Origin: Rhizobium viscosum
GTDB lineage: Bacteria > Pseudomonadota > Alphaproteobacteria > Rhizobiales > Rhizobiaceae
Assembly (NCBI RefSeq): GCF_014873945.1
Contig: NZ_JADBEC010000002.1
Location: 2,294,001 to 2,358,000 of the forward strand
DNA length: 64,000 nt
Reading direction: 5' to 3'
The translations under genes and the position numbers were made by a program. Shown in pieces: positions 1 through 8,238 of the stretch (its first letter is position 1; each line of letters begins with the position of its first letter). The notes beneath the pieces were generated by a model. It saw nothing but the letters and a program-made list of their open reading frames with translations. It was not told the DNA's origin and did not search any database.

Positions 1-601
1 GCTGCGCACGCCGATCGCCATCCTGCAGAACCGGCTGGAAACCATGCCGCCGACGGAGGCGACCAACCGGCTGCTGGAAGATGTCGCCCGCCTTTCGACG
101 CTGGCCCAGCAGCTGCTCGATCTGCAGCGGCTCAATCAGGAGCCCGTGCCGGATTGCTCCATCGACCTTGCGACCGTCGCGCGCCGGCAGGCCGCGGAAC
201 TTGCACCGCTGATCATCGCCGCCGGCTATCAGGCGAATTTCGAGTTGCGTTCGATGCCGGAGCGCATTCTCGGCGATGAGACGGCGCTGGAGCGCGCGAT
301 CGCCAATCTGGTGCAGAACGCTATCCAGCATGGCGGCAGGAGCGGCACCATCACCATCGCCGTGGAGCATCCGGCCCAAATTTCCGTAAGCGATGAAGGC
401 CCGGGTATCGCGCCTGAGGACCGGGAGCGGATCTTCGAGCCTTTCCAGCGTGCGAACGGTCGCAGCCAGGGTATCGGCCTCGGCCTCCATCTCGTGCGCG
501 AGATCGTCAAAATACATCACGGGCAGGTATGGGTATCCGATGCGACCGGCGGCGGAGCGGCTTTCAACATGAGCTTCGAGCCGACGGTCCAGACCGCGTG
601 A
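1..601 (+). CDS. Sensor histidine kinase, C-terminal part (5' end outside window)
   Basis: The reading frame is open from the first bases of the window, so the gene begins upstream. It starts inside the dimerisation/phosphoacceptor helix: LRTPIAIL is the residue run that follows the phosphorylated His in HisKA kinases. A HATPase_c domain follows, with an N-box (LERAIANLVQNAIQHG), a G1 box (DEGPGIAPED), an F-box (IFEPF) and a G2 box (GIGLGLHLV). It would phosphorylate a response regulator that is not in this window, probably encoded upstream. The sensor and membrane segments are missing, so the stimulus cannot be inferred. Confidence 0.93.
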   Translation, partial: LRTPIAILQNRLETMPPTEATNRLLEDVARLSTLAQQLLDLQRLNQEPVPDCSIDLATVARRQAAELAPLIIAAGYQANFELRSMPERILGDETALERAIANLVQNAIQHGGRSGTITIAVEHPAQISVSDEGPGIAPEDRERIFEPFQRANGRSQGIGLGLHLVREIVKIHHGQVWVSDATGGGAAFNMSFEPTVQTA

Positions 602-672
602 ATCTTTCGGATGGCGCGGGTGCACGTCATGCTCGCATCATTTGAAAGGGGAATACCGTAAGCGGACAATCG

Positions 673-1257
673 ATGCTGGAGACCCGCATGCAACAGCCGC
701 CGCTGGCCGCCTTCTTTAGTGCGCTTCTCGCCGAGCCCAGGAAAATCGGCGCGATCGTGCCCTCGGGAGGGCGGCTGGCGCGGCTGATGACCAGTGAGAT
801 AGAGCCTTCGGCGGGCAAGGTGCTGGAGCTTGGCCCCGGCACAGGGGTTTTTACGGAGGCGCTTCTGAAACGCGGCCTGCCGGCGCGAGACCTGACACTG
901 GTGGAGCTCGAAACCCGCTTCATCGCTCGGCTGCAGCAGCGCTTTCCTGACGTGACGATCCTCCAGCGAGACGCGTGCGAGCTTTCTGCCTGCAAGGCCG
1001 AGCTCGGGCCGCAGGCGGCAATCGTCAGCGGTCTGCCTTTTCGCAACATGCCCATCGAGGTCATCACCGCCATCGTCGGCGGCGGGTTCAGCCTGCTGGA
1101 ACGCGGCGGCGCCTTCTACCAGTTCACCTACGGCCAATCCTGTTCCGTACCACCAGATGTGCTTGCGGAATTGGGCCTGCGGGCGGAGAGGCTCGGCCGG
1201 GTGCGCCTGAATATTCCGCCCGCCAGCGTCTTTCGCATTTCGCGCCGGCCGGAGTGA
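673..1257 (+). CDS. PmtA-like phospholipid N-methyltransferase / SAM-dependent methyltransferase
   Basis: A 194-residue class I SAM-dependent methyltransferase. The SAM motif I is LELGPGTGVFTEAL (about residues 51-64), followed by an acidic strand end (LVELE) and a substrate-loop region (VSGLPFRNMP). The N-terminal segment with FFSALLAEPRKIGAIVPSG matches the PmtA/rRNA-dimethylase-like group that in rhizobia methylates phosphatidylethanolamine towards phosphatidylcholine. The length fits that family (about 200 residues). A second ATG at 688 is an alternative start. No partner gene is nearby, so the substrate is inferred from family resemblance only. Confidence 0.75.
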   Translation: MLETRMQQPPLAAFFSALLAEPRKIGAIVPSGGRLARLMTSEIEPSAGKVLELGPGTGVFTEALLKRGLPARDLTLVELETRFIARLQQRFPDVTILQRDACELSACKAELGPQAAIVSGLPFRNMPIEVITAIVGGGFSLLERGGAFYQFTYGQSCSVPPDVLAELGLRAERLGRVRLNIPPASVFRISRRPE

Positions 1258-1328
1258 CGGCTGATGGCTTTGCCGAACTTTGTGGCCTGTATCCTTGCCA
1301 CAGGCCTCTGCGGTGTGATGGTCGTCGC

Positions 1329-1421
1329 GATGCTATCCGTTTTGCTATCGCCACCTTTATCGGCTGCCTCATCTGGAACGGCGCGTTGATCACCGTCGGC
1401 TGGATGGCTCGGCACTTCTAA
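1329..1421 (+). pseudogene. DedA-family membrane protein, C-terminal remnant
   Basis: About 30 codons read AIRFAIATFIGCLIWNGA and continue to a normal stop. They match the last transmembrane segment of DedA/SNARE-associated proteins (RF-x-LAT-x-IG-x-x-IWN). Nothing upstream in the frame continues the family, and the preceding methyltransferase stop lies 70 bases away. The body of the gene appears to have been deleted. The identification rests on a short stretch. Confidence 0.5.
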
Positions 1422-1441
1422 CAGCCCGATGCCCGAATTTT

Positions 1442-1706
1442 GTAAGCGCTGCCCTGCATCTGCAAATTTTGTAAGCGCGCTTACCAAACAAAATCAGCAC
1501 CTTAACGATTGCGCTTACAAACTTACGAAATTACGGCCTGTTTCAAACTCTCATGGAGATAGCCAACAGCCCTGGAATACCGATCTGTCTCTCCACCTGA
1601 GTTTCGCCATTACTTCGTAAGTCCGTAAGCGAAGCAATAAATCGTTGAAACCATTATGGAAATTCGCTTACAAAGTTTATGTAGGCAATCGTAAGCGTCG
1701 TAAGCA
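1442..1706. repeat. Cluster of GTAAGCG heptamers in both orientations
   Basis: Exact GTAAGCG copies lie at 1442-1448, 1471-1477, 1625-1631 and 1691-1697. Inverted copies (CGCTTAC) lie at 1478-1484, 1512-1518 and 1665-1671. Near copies lie at 1616-1621 and 1700-1706. The pair at 1471-1484 forms a perfect 14-base palindrome. Flanking bases are often TTT/AAA. The stretch lies between two genes that converge on it, so it is not an obvious promoter of either. Otherwise 1422-1880 holds no convincing gene. Confidence 0.7.
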
Positions 1707-1778
1707 ATTCTGCAGATCGGCCGGCAAGACAAACCACCCCAAGGCCAGCGTCTCCAGGACGTACGCCCACACCCTCTA

Positions 1779-1885
1779 GCTAAAGCGTGTCGCAATCGTT
1801 CAGATGCGCTTGGCACGCCTTCGGTTTTGTTCGACGCATGTCGTATCGTAAAACTGCTGCGCACTTTTGCGCGACATGCTTTAGC
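1779..1885. repeat. RIME-like rhizobial intergenic palindromic repeat
   Basis: Inverted arms GCTAAAGCGTGTCGC (1779-1793) and GCGACATGCTTTAGC (1871-1885) match with one mismatch and enclose about 77 bases, including the run CTGCGCACTTTTGCGCGACATG. This resembles the RIME/ABC-type mosaic repeats that are scattered through rhizobial genomes. The right arm covers the stop codon of the neighbouring IclR gene (1881-1883). Confidence 0.6.
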
Positions 1886-2636
1886 GCAGCACAGTGCGCA
1901 GTGTGGTTTGCGTTTCCTTGAGCAGCGGCAGGTAGCGCGCGACCATCTCGGCCGCCGGCACATGGGCGGCCGGTGCGCCGATATTGATGGCGACTACAGT
2001 CTGACCGCGATCGTTCTCGACCGGTACGGCGATGGAGCAGAGGCCGATCTCAAGCTCCTGGTCGATGAGAGCATAGCCCTGTGCGCGAACCTTGCGGAAC
2101 TCTGCCATCAGTTCCCCAGGATCGGTCTTCGTGTTCGGCGTGTTCGCCTTTAACTCGCTTCGGGAAAGAACCGCCCGTGCTTCGGCTTCGGGGAGGGCCG
2201 CAAGCAAGACACGGCCCATCGAAGCACAATAAGCAGGGAGACGGCTGCCGGGCGTGAGGTTGATCGACATGACGCGGCGTTGCGAGGCGCGGGCGACGTA
2301 GACTATATCGGTGCCGTCGAGCACTGATGCGGACGCGCTTTGGCCGGCTTTCTCGGAGAGCGCATCGAGATGTGGCTGGATAAGCACCGGCAGCGGGGTA
2401 GCCTCCAGATAGGCATGCCCGAGCCGCAGGATTTTCGGCGTCAGCGTGAAGAATTTGCCGTCGTAATTGGCATAACCGAGCTCGGCAAGCGTCAGCAGCG
2501 ACCGACGCACCGTGGCGCGGTCGAGGCCGGTGAGCTTCGCCGCATCGGTGATCGAAAGCCGGCGATGCATTTCGCCGAAGGCTTCGATTACCTTGAGACC
2601 GCGGGCAAAGCCGCTGACGAAATCGCTTTCGCGCAT
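1881..2636 (-). CDS. pcaR: IclR-family transcriptional regulator, PcaR type
   Basis: A 251-residue protein beginning MRESDFVSGFARGLKVIEAF, the typical start of the PcaR/PobR branch of the IclR family. An N-terminal winged helix-turn-helix (SITDAAKLTGLDRATVRRSL) is followed by the IclR effector domain (SINLTPGSRLPAYCASMGRVLL). An upstream ATG at 2684 would add 16 residues and overlap the acetamidase-like gene, so the internal Met is preferred. PcaR regulators activate the lower beta-ketoadipate pathway in response to beta-ketoadipate. The pcaIJF genes 4.2 kb away carry a probable operator. Its separation from them by unrelated genes is unusual. Confidence 0.85.
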   Translation of the reverse strand: MRESDFVSGFARGLKVIEAFGEMHRRLSITDAAKLTGLDRATVRRSLLTLAELGYANYDGKFFTLTPKILRLGHAYLEATPLPVLIQPHLDALSEKAGQSASASVLDGTDIVYVARASQRRVMSINLTPGSRLPAYCASMGRVLLAALPEAEARAVLSRSELKANTPNTKTDPGELMAEFRKVRAQGYALIDQELEIGLCSIAVPVENDRGQTVVAINIGAPAAHVPAAEMVARYLPLLKETQTTLRTVLR

Positions 2637-2665
2637 GGGTGTTGTCGGCTCCTTCCGCCAAGCTT

Positions 2666-3577
2666 TCAGCGTGCCGGGAGCCATTTCTTCGCTATCCGGC
2701 AGGCGACTGTATAGGCGGGGTCGAAGACGTTGCCTATATCGTAGCGGACCACCTGGCCGAGCAGATGGCTGGCTGCCACCTTCGACAGGCCGTAATCCGC
2801 CACGAGCAGATTCAGCATTTCGGTTGTCGCATGCTGCAGGGCCTGATCCAGTGGTCTGGCGTTGCCTATGGTAATGATATCATCAGCAATTTTGGCTCTC
2901 GGCCAGGATATTGGCCTTGCCTTTTCGACCGTTAGCCGGACCGTGACCTCGAACGTGGTTTCGACGCCGGTCCCGACGATTTCGCCGTCACCCTGAACGG
3001 CATGGCAGTCGCCAAGAAAAAACAATGCGCCTGATACCGAGACCGGGAACCAGATCGTCGCGCCTGGACCGAGCAAGCGATAATCCATGTTCCCGCCATA
3101 GGCACCGCTCGTCGCCGTCGAGATTGCCTGGCCATAGTTCGGTGCCACGCCGAAGCAGCCGATCATCGGGGAGAGCGGCAGAAGCATATTTTCGATTCCG
3201 GCAACCGGTTCCTTCAGTTGGACCGTCATCGCGTGTCGATCGATATGCCACAGTGTCTTTTCCGATCTCGGAAGATCACGAACCGCTTCGGGATCGATGA
3301 CATTTGCCGCCAGAACGCTGCGCGTGAAGCCCATGTCCCTTGTCGGTTTCATGTCCAGAATTTCGACCTTGAGGCTATCTCCGGGCTCGGCGCCTTCGAC
3401 GAAAATTGGCCCATTCATGGGATTTGGACCATGCGCCCGCTGGACCTCGTTCTCGTCGTAGCCCCAGGCATCGAGCGTACGGGTGACGACCGTGTCACCG
3501 CTTGTGATCGTCAAAGCCGGAGGCAAGGTTCCAAGAACGTTGTAAAAGGCAGTAGCGACGAAATCATGGGTCGTCAT
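2666..3577 (-). CDS. Acetamidase/formamidase family protein
   Basis: A 303-residue protein of the FmdA/AmdA family, cytoplasmic zinc-type amidases that hydrolyse short amides such as formamide or acetamide to ammonia and the acid. Family signatures visible include GPNPMNGPIFVEGAEPGD, the APNYGQAISTATSGAYGGNMD segment and FLGDCHAVQGDGE. Length and architecture are complete. It ends 29 bases before the preferred pcaR start on the same strand, so the two may be cotranscribed. The substrate cannot be told from the sequence. Confidence 0.85.
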   Translation of the reverse strand: MTTHDFVATAFYNVLGTLPPALTITSGDTVVTRTLDAWGYDENEVQRAHGPNPMNGPIFVEGAEPGDSLKVEILDMKPTRDMGFTRSVLAANVIDPEAVRDLPRSEKTLWHIDRHAMTVQLKEPVAGIENMLLPLSPMIGCFGVAPNYGQAISTATSGAYGGNMDYRLLGPGATIWFPVSVSGALFFLGDCHAVQGDGEIVGTGVETTFEVTVRLTVEKARPISWPRAKIADDIITIGNARPLDQALQHATTEMLNLLVADYGLSKVAASHLLGQVVRYDIGNVFDPAYTVACRIAKKWLPAR

Positions 3578-3732
3578 GGTAAAGTTCCGCTCGGATGTCT
3601 GGGGTGTCCTGTCGAAGGTGGCTAAATGAACTTACGCGTCAGCCGGGCGACCGTCGACGGCAAATTATGCTGGCGCGGGTGGATTGTTAAATATGGCGGC
3701 AGAAGATGGTGGCCTGACAGGGAGTATGTGAA

Positions 3733-4155
3733 TTGAATTTTACGCCGGGTCCATCGCGCAGCGCACTGCAGCGGGTCGTCTACCTTTGCCTTGGTCTTGT
3801 GATGGTCGGTCTTGGAATTATCGGCGCCATCCTTCCGCTCATGCCGACAACGATTTTCCTTATCCTGGCAGCGTGGTTCTTCAGCCGGTCATCTCCGCGT
3901 CTGGAGGCCCATCTGATGAATAGTCGATTTGGCGGCCCGTTGCGCGACTGGCGCGAGAACGGCGCGATTTCCCGTAAATCCAAGATGTTAGCGTTGATAG
4001 GGATGTCGGTTGGATACGCGGTATTCCTGATTGCGTCGAAGCCGTCGATTTTCCTCGCGATCGTCGTCGGCGCATCGATCCTGGCTTGCGCTGCTTACGT
4101 CGTTTCGCGGCCGGGTTCCGCCGAGCTCAACCAGCCGGAGGAAAGCGACGGCTGA
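3733..4155 (+). CDS. YbaN-family (DUF454) inner-membrane protein
   Basis: A 140-residue membrane protein of the DUF454/YbaN family. The typical segment LGIIGAILPLMPTTIFLILAAWFF is followed by a loop with LEAHLMNSRFGGPLRDW and then by two further hydrophobic stretches. The start is TTG, with GGAG (3721-3724) eight bases upstream; no in-frame ATG is available. It is divergent from the acetamidase-like gene. The function of the family is not established. Confidence 0.82.
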   Translation: MNFTPGPSRSALQRVVYLCLGLVMVGLGIIGAILPLMPTTIFLILAAWFFSRSSPRLEAHLMNSRFGGPLRDWRENGAISRKSKMLALIGMSVGYAVFLIASKPSIFLAIVVGASILACAAYVVSRPGSAELNQPEESDG

Positions 4156-4255
4156 TCTATTTTGCCGGCAAGAGGCACTTTACAACGAACGTAAACTCAA
4201 ATTATACGGCCCGCTCACTATTGCTCCCACATCCCAGCATTCCCATCTGAGCGCC

Positions 4256-4510
4256 ATGCCAAAAACTCATAAGCACAAGTTCCTTCGGGAACAGTATCGA
4301 CGCATGCTTTCGTCCGACCATCATATCGATCCGCGCTGGCGTGACAGTTTTGACGCCTTTCTGACGGATATCGACCACTTGGCGCCTAACACCGGAAGCC
4401 GTCGAATTATTGGTCGCAGGAACCCCAAGCTCGGGTTTGTGCCCGGAAATGTCGAGTGGCATTGGGAAAGCACGACGCTGCCCACATCGCGGGAAGCCAG
4501 AGGACGTTAA
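4256..4510 (+). CDS. Small hypothetical protein with HNH-like VPGNV motif
   Basis: An 84-residue basic protein. Its central part (HLAPNTGSRRIIGRRNPKLGFVPGNVEW) recalls the LDRID-x-KGYVPGNVRW segment of small HNH-type nuclease modules found in phage and mobile genes. The classical paired His/Asn residues are not clearly complete, so activity is doubtful. The start at ATG 4256 is chosen because the homology-like part begins soon after; upstream codons in the same frame are noise. It stands alone between DUF454 and the phosphate transporter, which converges on it. Confidence 0.5.
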   Translation: MPKTHKHKFLREQYRRMLSSDHHIDPRWRDSFDAFLTDIDHLAPNTGSRRIIGRRNPKLGFVPGNVEWHWESTTLPTSREARGR

Positions 4511-4656
4511 GTCCGAAGGCGCGACGGGCTCGATTTAAATTGAGCTCGGCGCTTGTAGAGCAGCTTAGTTGCGCTCGCACCTGTCGCTATCGTCAACTGA
4601 ACCATCGTTTTCCCCTCTCATTGCGGTGTGTCTGGTCGGACCACTGGTTTCGATTG

Positions 4657-6336
4657 TCACGCTCGCCGGTCGATCGCCTCTTCCGTGTGTTCATGTCGGC
4701 CCAGGAGATGCGTCGCCGAGCGCCAGGCATGATGCGCGATCCGGTCGAGCCGCCGGACGGCGTCGACGCGGGCAAATGCTTCGGCGGCAGTCAATTTTCC
4801 GGGTGCGACGGCGGCGAGGGTCTCGGCGCGGTGATCGCGCTGCATGGCGTCGAGGTCCTTCGCCGCGCGTTCAATGTTTGCGAACGAGGCGTCGACCTCA
4901 GCCGAAACGGTCCAGCCAATCGGTTCCGCCCGCGCCGTAAGCGCAGATTCTGCGGTAATCGATTCACCAACCATCTGCGTCGCTCGCATCGCCTGAATGC
5001 AAAGCTCAGCGGCGCGAAAGTCATCGGGTACCCCGGCCATCCGTTCGGGAATGCCGCCTTCCCCAAGGATCTCCACGAGCCTCGAGGCATGTTCAAGCGC
5101 GTGCAACGTGCTCGTCATGCGCAGCCGCTCCTCTTCCGTCTCGGGCGGCTCTTTCAGCTCGGAGAGAAAATCCTGTGCCTGCGCGAGTGCTGAGGCTGCT
5201 GCCGCGCTATCCTGCATCGTACGAGCACCCTCGTCCGAGAGGGCAGCGGCGACTGAAGCCGCCGACGTGTTGAGAACCCCCGCCACGACGCGCCGGGTTG
5301 TTTCGACCGCGATCACCGGATTGACGAGCGCGCTTGGATCAAGCGCACGTTCGAGCGGTGTCTCTCTGGAGGGCAGAATGCGCTCCACGATGTGGGTGAA
5401 CCATTGTGTCGCCGGAAGGAGCACCGCGACTCCGACGACATTATAAGCTGTGTGGTAAGCGGCCAGGAGCGTCGTCCCGTCGACTGACGCGGCAAACGCT
5501 CTCATCGTCGCTGCGGTAAACGGAAAAGCGACGATTGCAATGAGTGCGGCTATGACCTTGAACAGCACATAGGCAAGAGCGAGGCGCTTGGCCGTCGAAC
5601 TGGCGCCGATGGCCGCCAACGCGGAACTCGTCGCTGTTCCGATATTCTGGCCGATGATCAGGGCCGCTCCCTGCTCAAGGCTGATCGCCCCGGCATAGAA
5701 AGCCGCAATCGTGACGGCGATGGCAGCCGTCGATGACTGCATGACCGCGGTCATCGCCAGGCCGACGGCGATCAGGGTCAGGAGGCCGACCGAGCCTGAG
5801 ATCCAGCCAACTCCCGGCACGCCGAGTACTGCGGGCAAATCGGATGGATGCAGGCTTTCAGCGAGGCCTCCCATGCCCTGCTGAAGGGTTGTGAGCCCGT
5901 AGAGCACCAACGCGAAGCCTGCAAGTGCGCTGCCCGCTGCCGCGCTTCGCCCGCCGCCAAGCAGCTTGGCCAGCGCGCCGGCAAAGATCAGGGGTAGGGC
6001 GTAGGCGGACAGCGAGACACGCACGCCGAGCAACGCCACCAGCCAGCCCGTGCCCGTCGTGCCGACATTGGCTCCGAACACGAGGCCAAGCCCCTGCGGG
6101 AAGGTCAGCAGCCCGGCATTGACAAGGCCGATCGTCGTCATCGTCACAGCGCTCGACGACTGCACGAGCAGCGTGATTAGGGCACCCCAGAAGGCGCCTG
6201 TGAGAGGCGTGGCCGCCGCTTTGCCGAGGACCGAGCGCAGCGCCGAGCCGGCCAGGGCCTTCAATCCGTCGGTCATGACGGTCATGCCGAGCAGGAACAA
6301 CCCGACGCCGCCGAGAATGGCAATTACCGTCGACAT
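4657..6336 (-). CDS. Na/Pi cotransporter family protein with C-terminal PhoU-like domain
   Basis: A 559-residue protein. Residues 1-310 carry two inverted Na/Pi-cotransporter repeats marked by QSSSAVT (from Gln59) and QSSTAAI (from Gln200), with about eight or nine hydrophobic segments. Residues 340-550 form a helical PhoU-like domain (repeated DD/E-rich helices such as LHALEHASRLVEILG). This is the YjbB/NptA architecture, probably moving phosphate with sodium. It is monocistronic as far as the spacing shows, with no visible Pho box. Confidence 0.9.
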   Translation of the reverse strand: MSTVIAILGGVGLFLLGMTVMTDGLKALAGSALRSVLGKAAATPLTGAFWGALITLLVQSSSAVTMTTIGLVNAGLLTFPQGLGLVFGANVGTTGTGWLVALLGVRVSLSAYALPLIFAGALAKLLGGGRSAAAGSALAGFALVLYGLTTLQQGMGGLAESLHPSDLPAVLGVPGVGWISGSVGLLTLIAVGLAMTAVMQSSTAAIAVTIAAFYAGAISLEQGAALIIGQNIGTATSSALAAIGASSTAKRLALAYVLFKVIAALIAIVAFPFTAATMRAFAASVDGTTLLAAYHTAYNVVGVAVLLPATQWFTHIVERILPSRETPLERALDPSALVNPVIAVETTRRVVAGVLNTSAASVAAALSDEGARTMQDSAAAASALAQAQDFLSELKEPPETEEERLRMTSTLHALEHASRLVEILGEGGIPERMAGVPDDFRAAELCIQAMRATQMVGESITAESALTARAEPIGWTVSAEVDASFANIERAAKDLDAMQRDHRAETLAAVAPGKLTAAEAFARVDAVRRLDRIAHHAWRSATHLLGRHEHTEEAIDRRA

Positions 6337-6422
6337 CTGCGCCCCGCAGCCATCGGTTTTCCTTTAGCGTTCGCTAAGCGGGATCATACGCGAATACTAC
6401 CCTGTGTTGCGATTCCTTTTTT

Positions 6423-6640
6423 ATGCCGCGCGAGGCGGCTGAGCAGCCGGATTTCGTCTACGACCTTGCCAGACGCGGCATGGATATCGCCAGCATCGAT
6501 TGCGCCTATGACGCCGAAAAGGCCTGGGCCGCCATAGCGGCCAGCGAGTGTGTCGTGCTCAATAAAGGTTCCGCCGTGGCCGAAGCCGCGACGCTGCTCG
6601 ACAGCCGCCGGCCGGATGGATGGTTACATATTCAAGAAGA
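6423..6640 (+). pseudogene. Orphan coding-like fragment upstream of pcaI
   Basis: From ATG 6423 about 70 codons show strong coding character (GC-rich third positions; residues PDFVYDLARRGMDIAS, then CVVLNKGSAVAEAATLL). Downstream of about 6640 the frame loses this character and runs through pcaI in the wrong frame. No ribosome-binding site precedes the ATG. It looks like a truncated gene whose end was lost, possibly when pcaIJF arrived. The family is not recognised. Confidence 0.35.
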
Positions 6641-6710
6641 CGCCGACCTTGCGGCCGCTGAAATCGTGGTTTGTGCTGCTTGGTCGCGTTTGTCGCGCAA
6701 CACCATTGCT

Positions 6711-6749
6711 TTTGTGCGTTATATGAACAAAGATCGAATATCGCACAAA
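6711..6749 (+). promoter_or_regulatory. Probable PcaR operator in the pcaI promoter region
   Basis: GATCGAATATCGCAC (6732-6746) closely resembles the operator GTTCGATAATCGCAC described for PcaR of Pseudomonas. In addition TTTGTGCG (6711-6718) and CGCACAAA (6742-6749) form an inverted repeat. The site lies about 90 bases upstream of the pcaI start, and the only IclR-type regulator in the window is PcaR. Confidence 0.6.
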
Positions 6750-6834
6750 ACTCTTGCCGTTCGACTGGCTCTCGCCTTATTCCTTACACATCGGAAGGCA
6801 CGAGGAAGCCTCATCCGGCAAGGAGAGATCCAGC

Positions 6835-7542
6835 ATGGACAAGACAATCAGGAGCGCGGCGGAAGCCGTCTCCGAAATCGGCGATGGCGCCACCGTCATG
6901 ATCGGTGGTTTCGGCGGCTCCGGCGCGCCGATCGAGCTCATTCACGCCCTGATCGACAAGGGACCGAAGAGCCTCACCGTTATCAACAACAATGCCGGCA
7001 ATGGCCGGATCGGCATCGCTGCCATGATCGATGCGGGCATGGTGCGGAAGATGGTTTGTTCCTTCCCGCGCTCGTCCGATCCGCGTGCCTTCACCGACAG
7101 GTATCTTGCCGGGCAAATCGAACTGGAGCTGGTGCCTCAAGGCACGCTCGCCGAGCGCATCCGCGCCGGCGGGGCTGGCATTCCAGCTTTCTACACACCG
7201 ACGGGCTACGGGACCGAACTTGCAGAAGGCAAGGTCATCGCCGAGTTCGATGGCCGCCACTATGTGCAGGAGCGCTGGCTGAGGGCCGATTTCGCGATCG
7301 TCAAGGCGCAGGTCGGCGATGTCCACGGCAACCTCACCTACAACAAGGCCGGCCGCAACTTCAACCCGCTGATGTGCATGGCGGCTGCCAAGACGATCGC
7401 GCAGGTCTCGAGCATCGTGCCTGCCGGCGGCATCGATCCCGAGCACGTCGTCACACCCGGCATCTTCGTCGACCGCCTCGTCAAGATCGCCAATCCGCAA
7501 CAGGAAGAAGAGCTCATTCGAGCCGGGGTGGCCTATATATGA
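6835..7542 (+). CDS. pcaI: 3-oxoadipate CoA-transferase subunit A
   Basis: A 235-residue alpha subunit of a class I CoA-transferase. It carries the glycine-rich start VMIGGFGGSGAPIELIHAL and the conserved SFPRSSDP and GGAGIPAFYTPTGYGT segments. With PcaJ it moves CoA from succinyl-CoA to 3-oxoadipate in the beta-ketoadipate pathway. GGAGAG precedes ATG 6835. Its stop overlaps the pcaJ start (ATGA), which suggests translational coupling of the two subunits. Confidence 0.93.
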   Translation: MDKTIRSAAEAVSEIGDGATVMIGGFGGSGAPIELIHALIDKGPKSLTVINNNAGNGRIGIAAMIDAGMVRKMVCSFPRSSDPRAFTDRYLAGQIELELVPQGTLAERIRAGGAGIPAFYTPTGYGTELAEGKVIAEFDGRHYVQERWLRADFAIVKAQVGDVHGNLTYNKAGRNFNPLMCMAAAKTIAQVSSIVPAGGIDPEHVVTPGIFVDRLVKIANPQQEEELIRAGVAYI

Positions 7543-8228
7543 CCGTCGACACCAGAGAAGACATCAAGCTTTCCAATGCCCAGATCGCCTGGCGGGCGGC
7601 GCAGGACATCGCCGACGGCGCCTATGTGAACCTCGGTATCGGCTTTCCGGAAATGGTCGCCCGCTACCAGCCGCCGGGCCGGCAGGCGATCTTTCACACG
7701 GAAAACGGCATCCTCAACTTCGGCGAGGCGCCACCATCAGGTGAAGAAGATTGGGACCTCATCAATGCCGGCAAGAAAGCGGTGACGTTGAAGCCGGGTG
7801 CGGCATTCTTCCATCATGCCGACAGCTTTGCCATGGTGCGCGGCGGCCATCTCGATGTCGCGATCCTCGGGGCCTATCAGGTCGCTCAAAATGGCGATCT
7901 CGCCAACTGGCGCGTCGGCGCCAAAGGCGTGCCGGCCGTCGGCGGCGCCATGGATCTGGTGCATGGTGCGAAACAGGTCTGCGTCATCACCGAACATGTC
8001 ACCAAGAATGGTGAGCCGAAGCTGGTCGACAAATGCAGTTTCCCGCTGACGGGTGTCGGCTGCATCACCCGCATCTATACGAGCCACGCCGTCATCGACA
8101 TCAAGGACGGGCGTTTCGTGCTGCGCGAGAAGCTTGCCGCGATGTCCCTCGATGAACTGCAGGCCATGACCGGCGCACCGCTCCATATCGAGGGGCCGGT
8201 TACCGATCTCGTCGTTCCCGAACTCTGA
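7539..8228 (+). CDS. pcaJ: 3-oxoadipate CoA-transferase subunit B
   Basis: A 229-residue beta subunit of the class I CoA-transferase. The catalytic Glu lies in FHTENGILNFG (Glu55), where the family forms the glutamyl-CoA thioester. NLGIGFPEMVARY and GGHLDVAILGAYQV are further family signatures. The longer open frame that begins at 6423 is not the gene; ATG 7539 overlaps the pcaI stop. It works as a heterotetramer with PcaI and is followed 10 bases later by pcaF. Confidence 0.93.
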   Translation: MTVDTREDIKLSNAQIAWRAAQDIADGAYVNLGIGFPEMVARYQPPGRQAIFHTENGILNFGEAPPSGEEDWDLINAGKKAVTLKPGAAFFHHADSFAMVRGGHLDVAILGAYQVAQNGDLANWRVGAKGVPAVGGAMDLVHGAKQVCVITEHVTKNGEPKLVDKCSFPLTGVGCITRIYTSHAVIDIKDGRFVLREKLAAMSLDELQAMTGAPLHIEGPVTDLVVPEL

Positions 8229-8238
8229 GGATAAGTCC

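Noticed and set aside
6423..8228. One 601-residue open frame covering pcaI and pcaJ
   Set aside because: The first part is an orphan fragment, the middle is pcaI read in the wrong frame, and only the last 229 codons (pcaJ) match a family.
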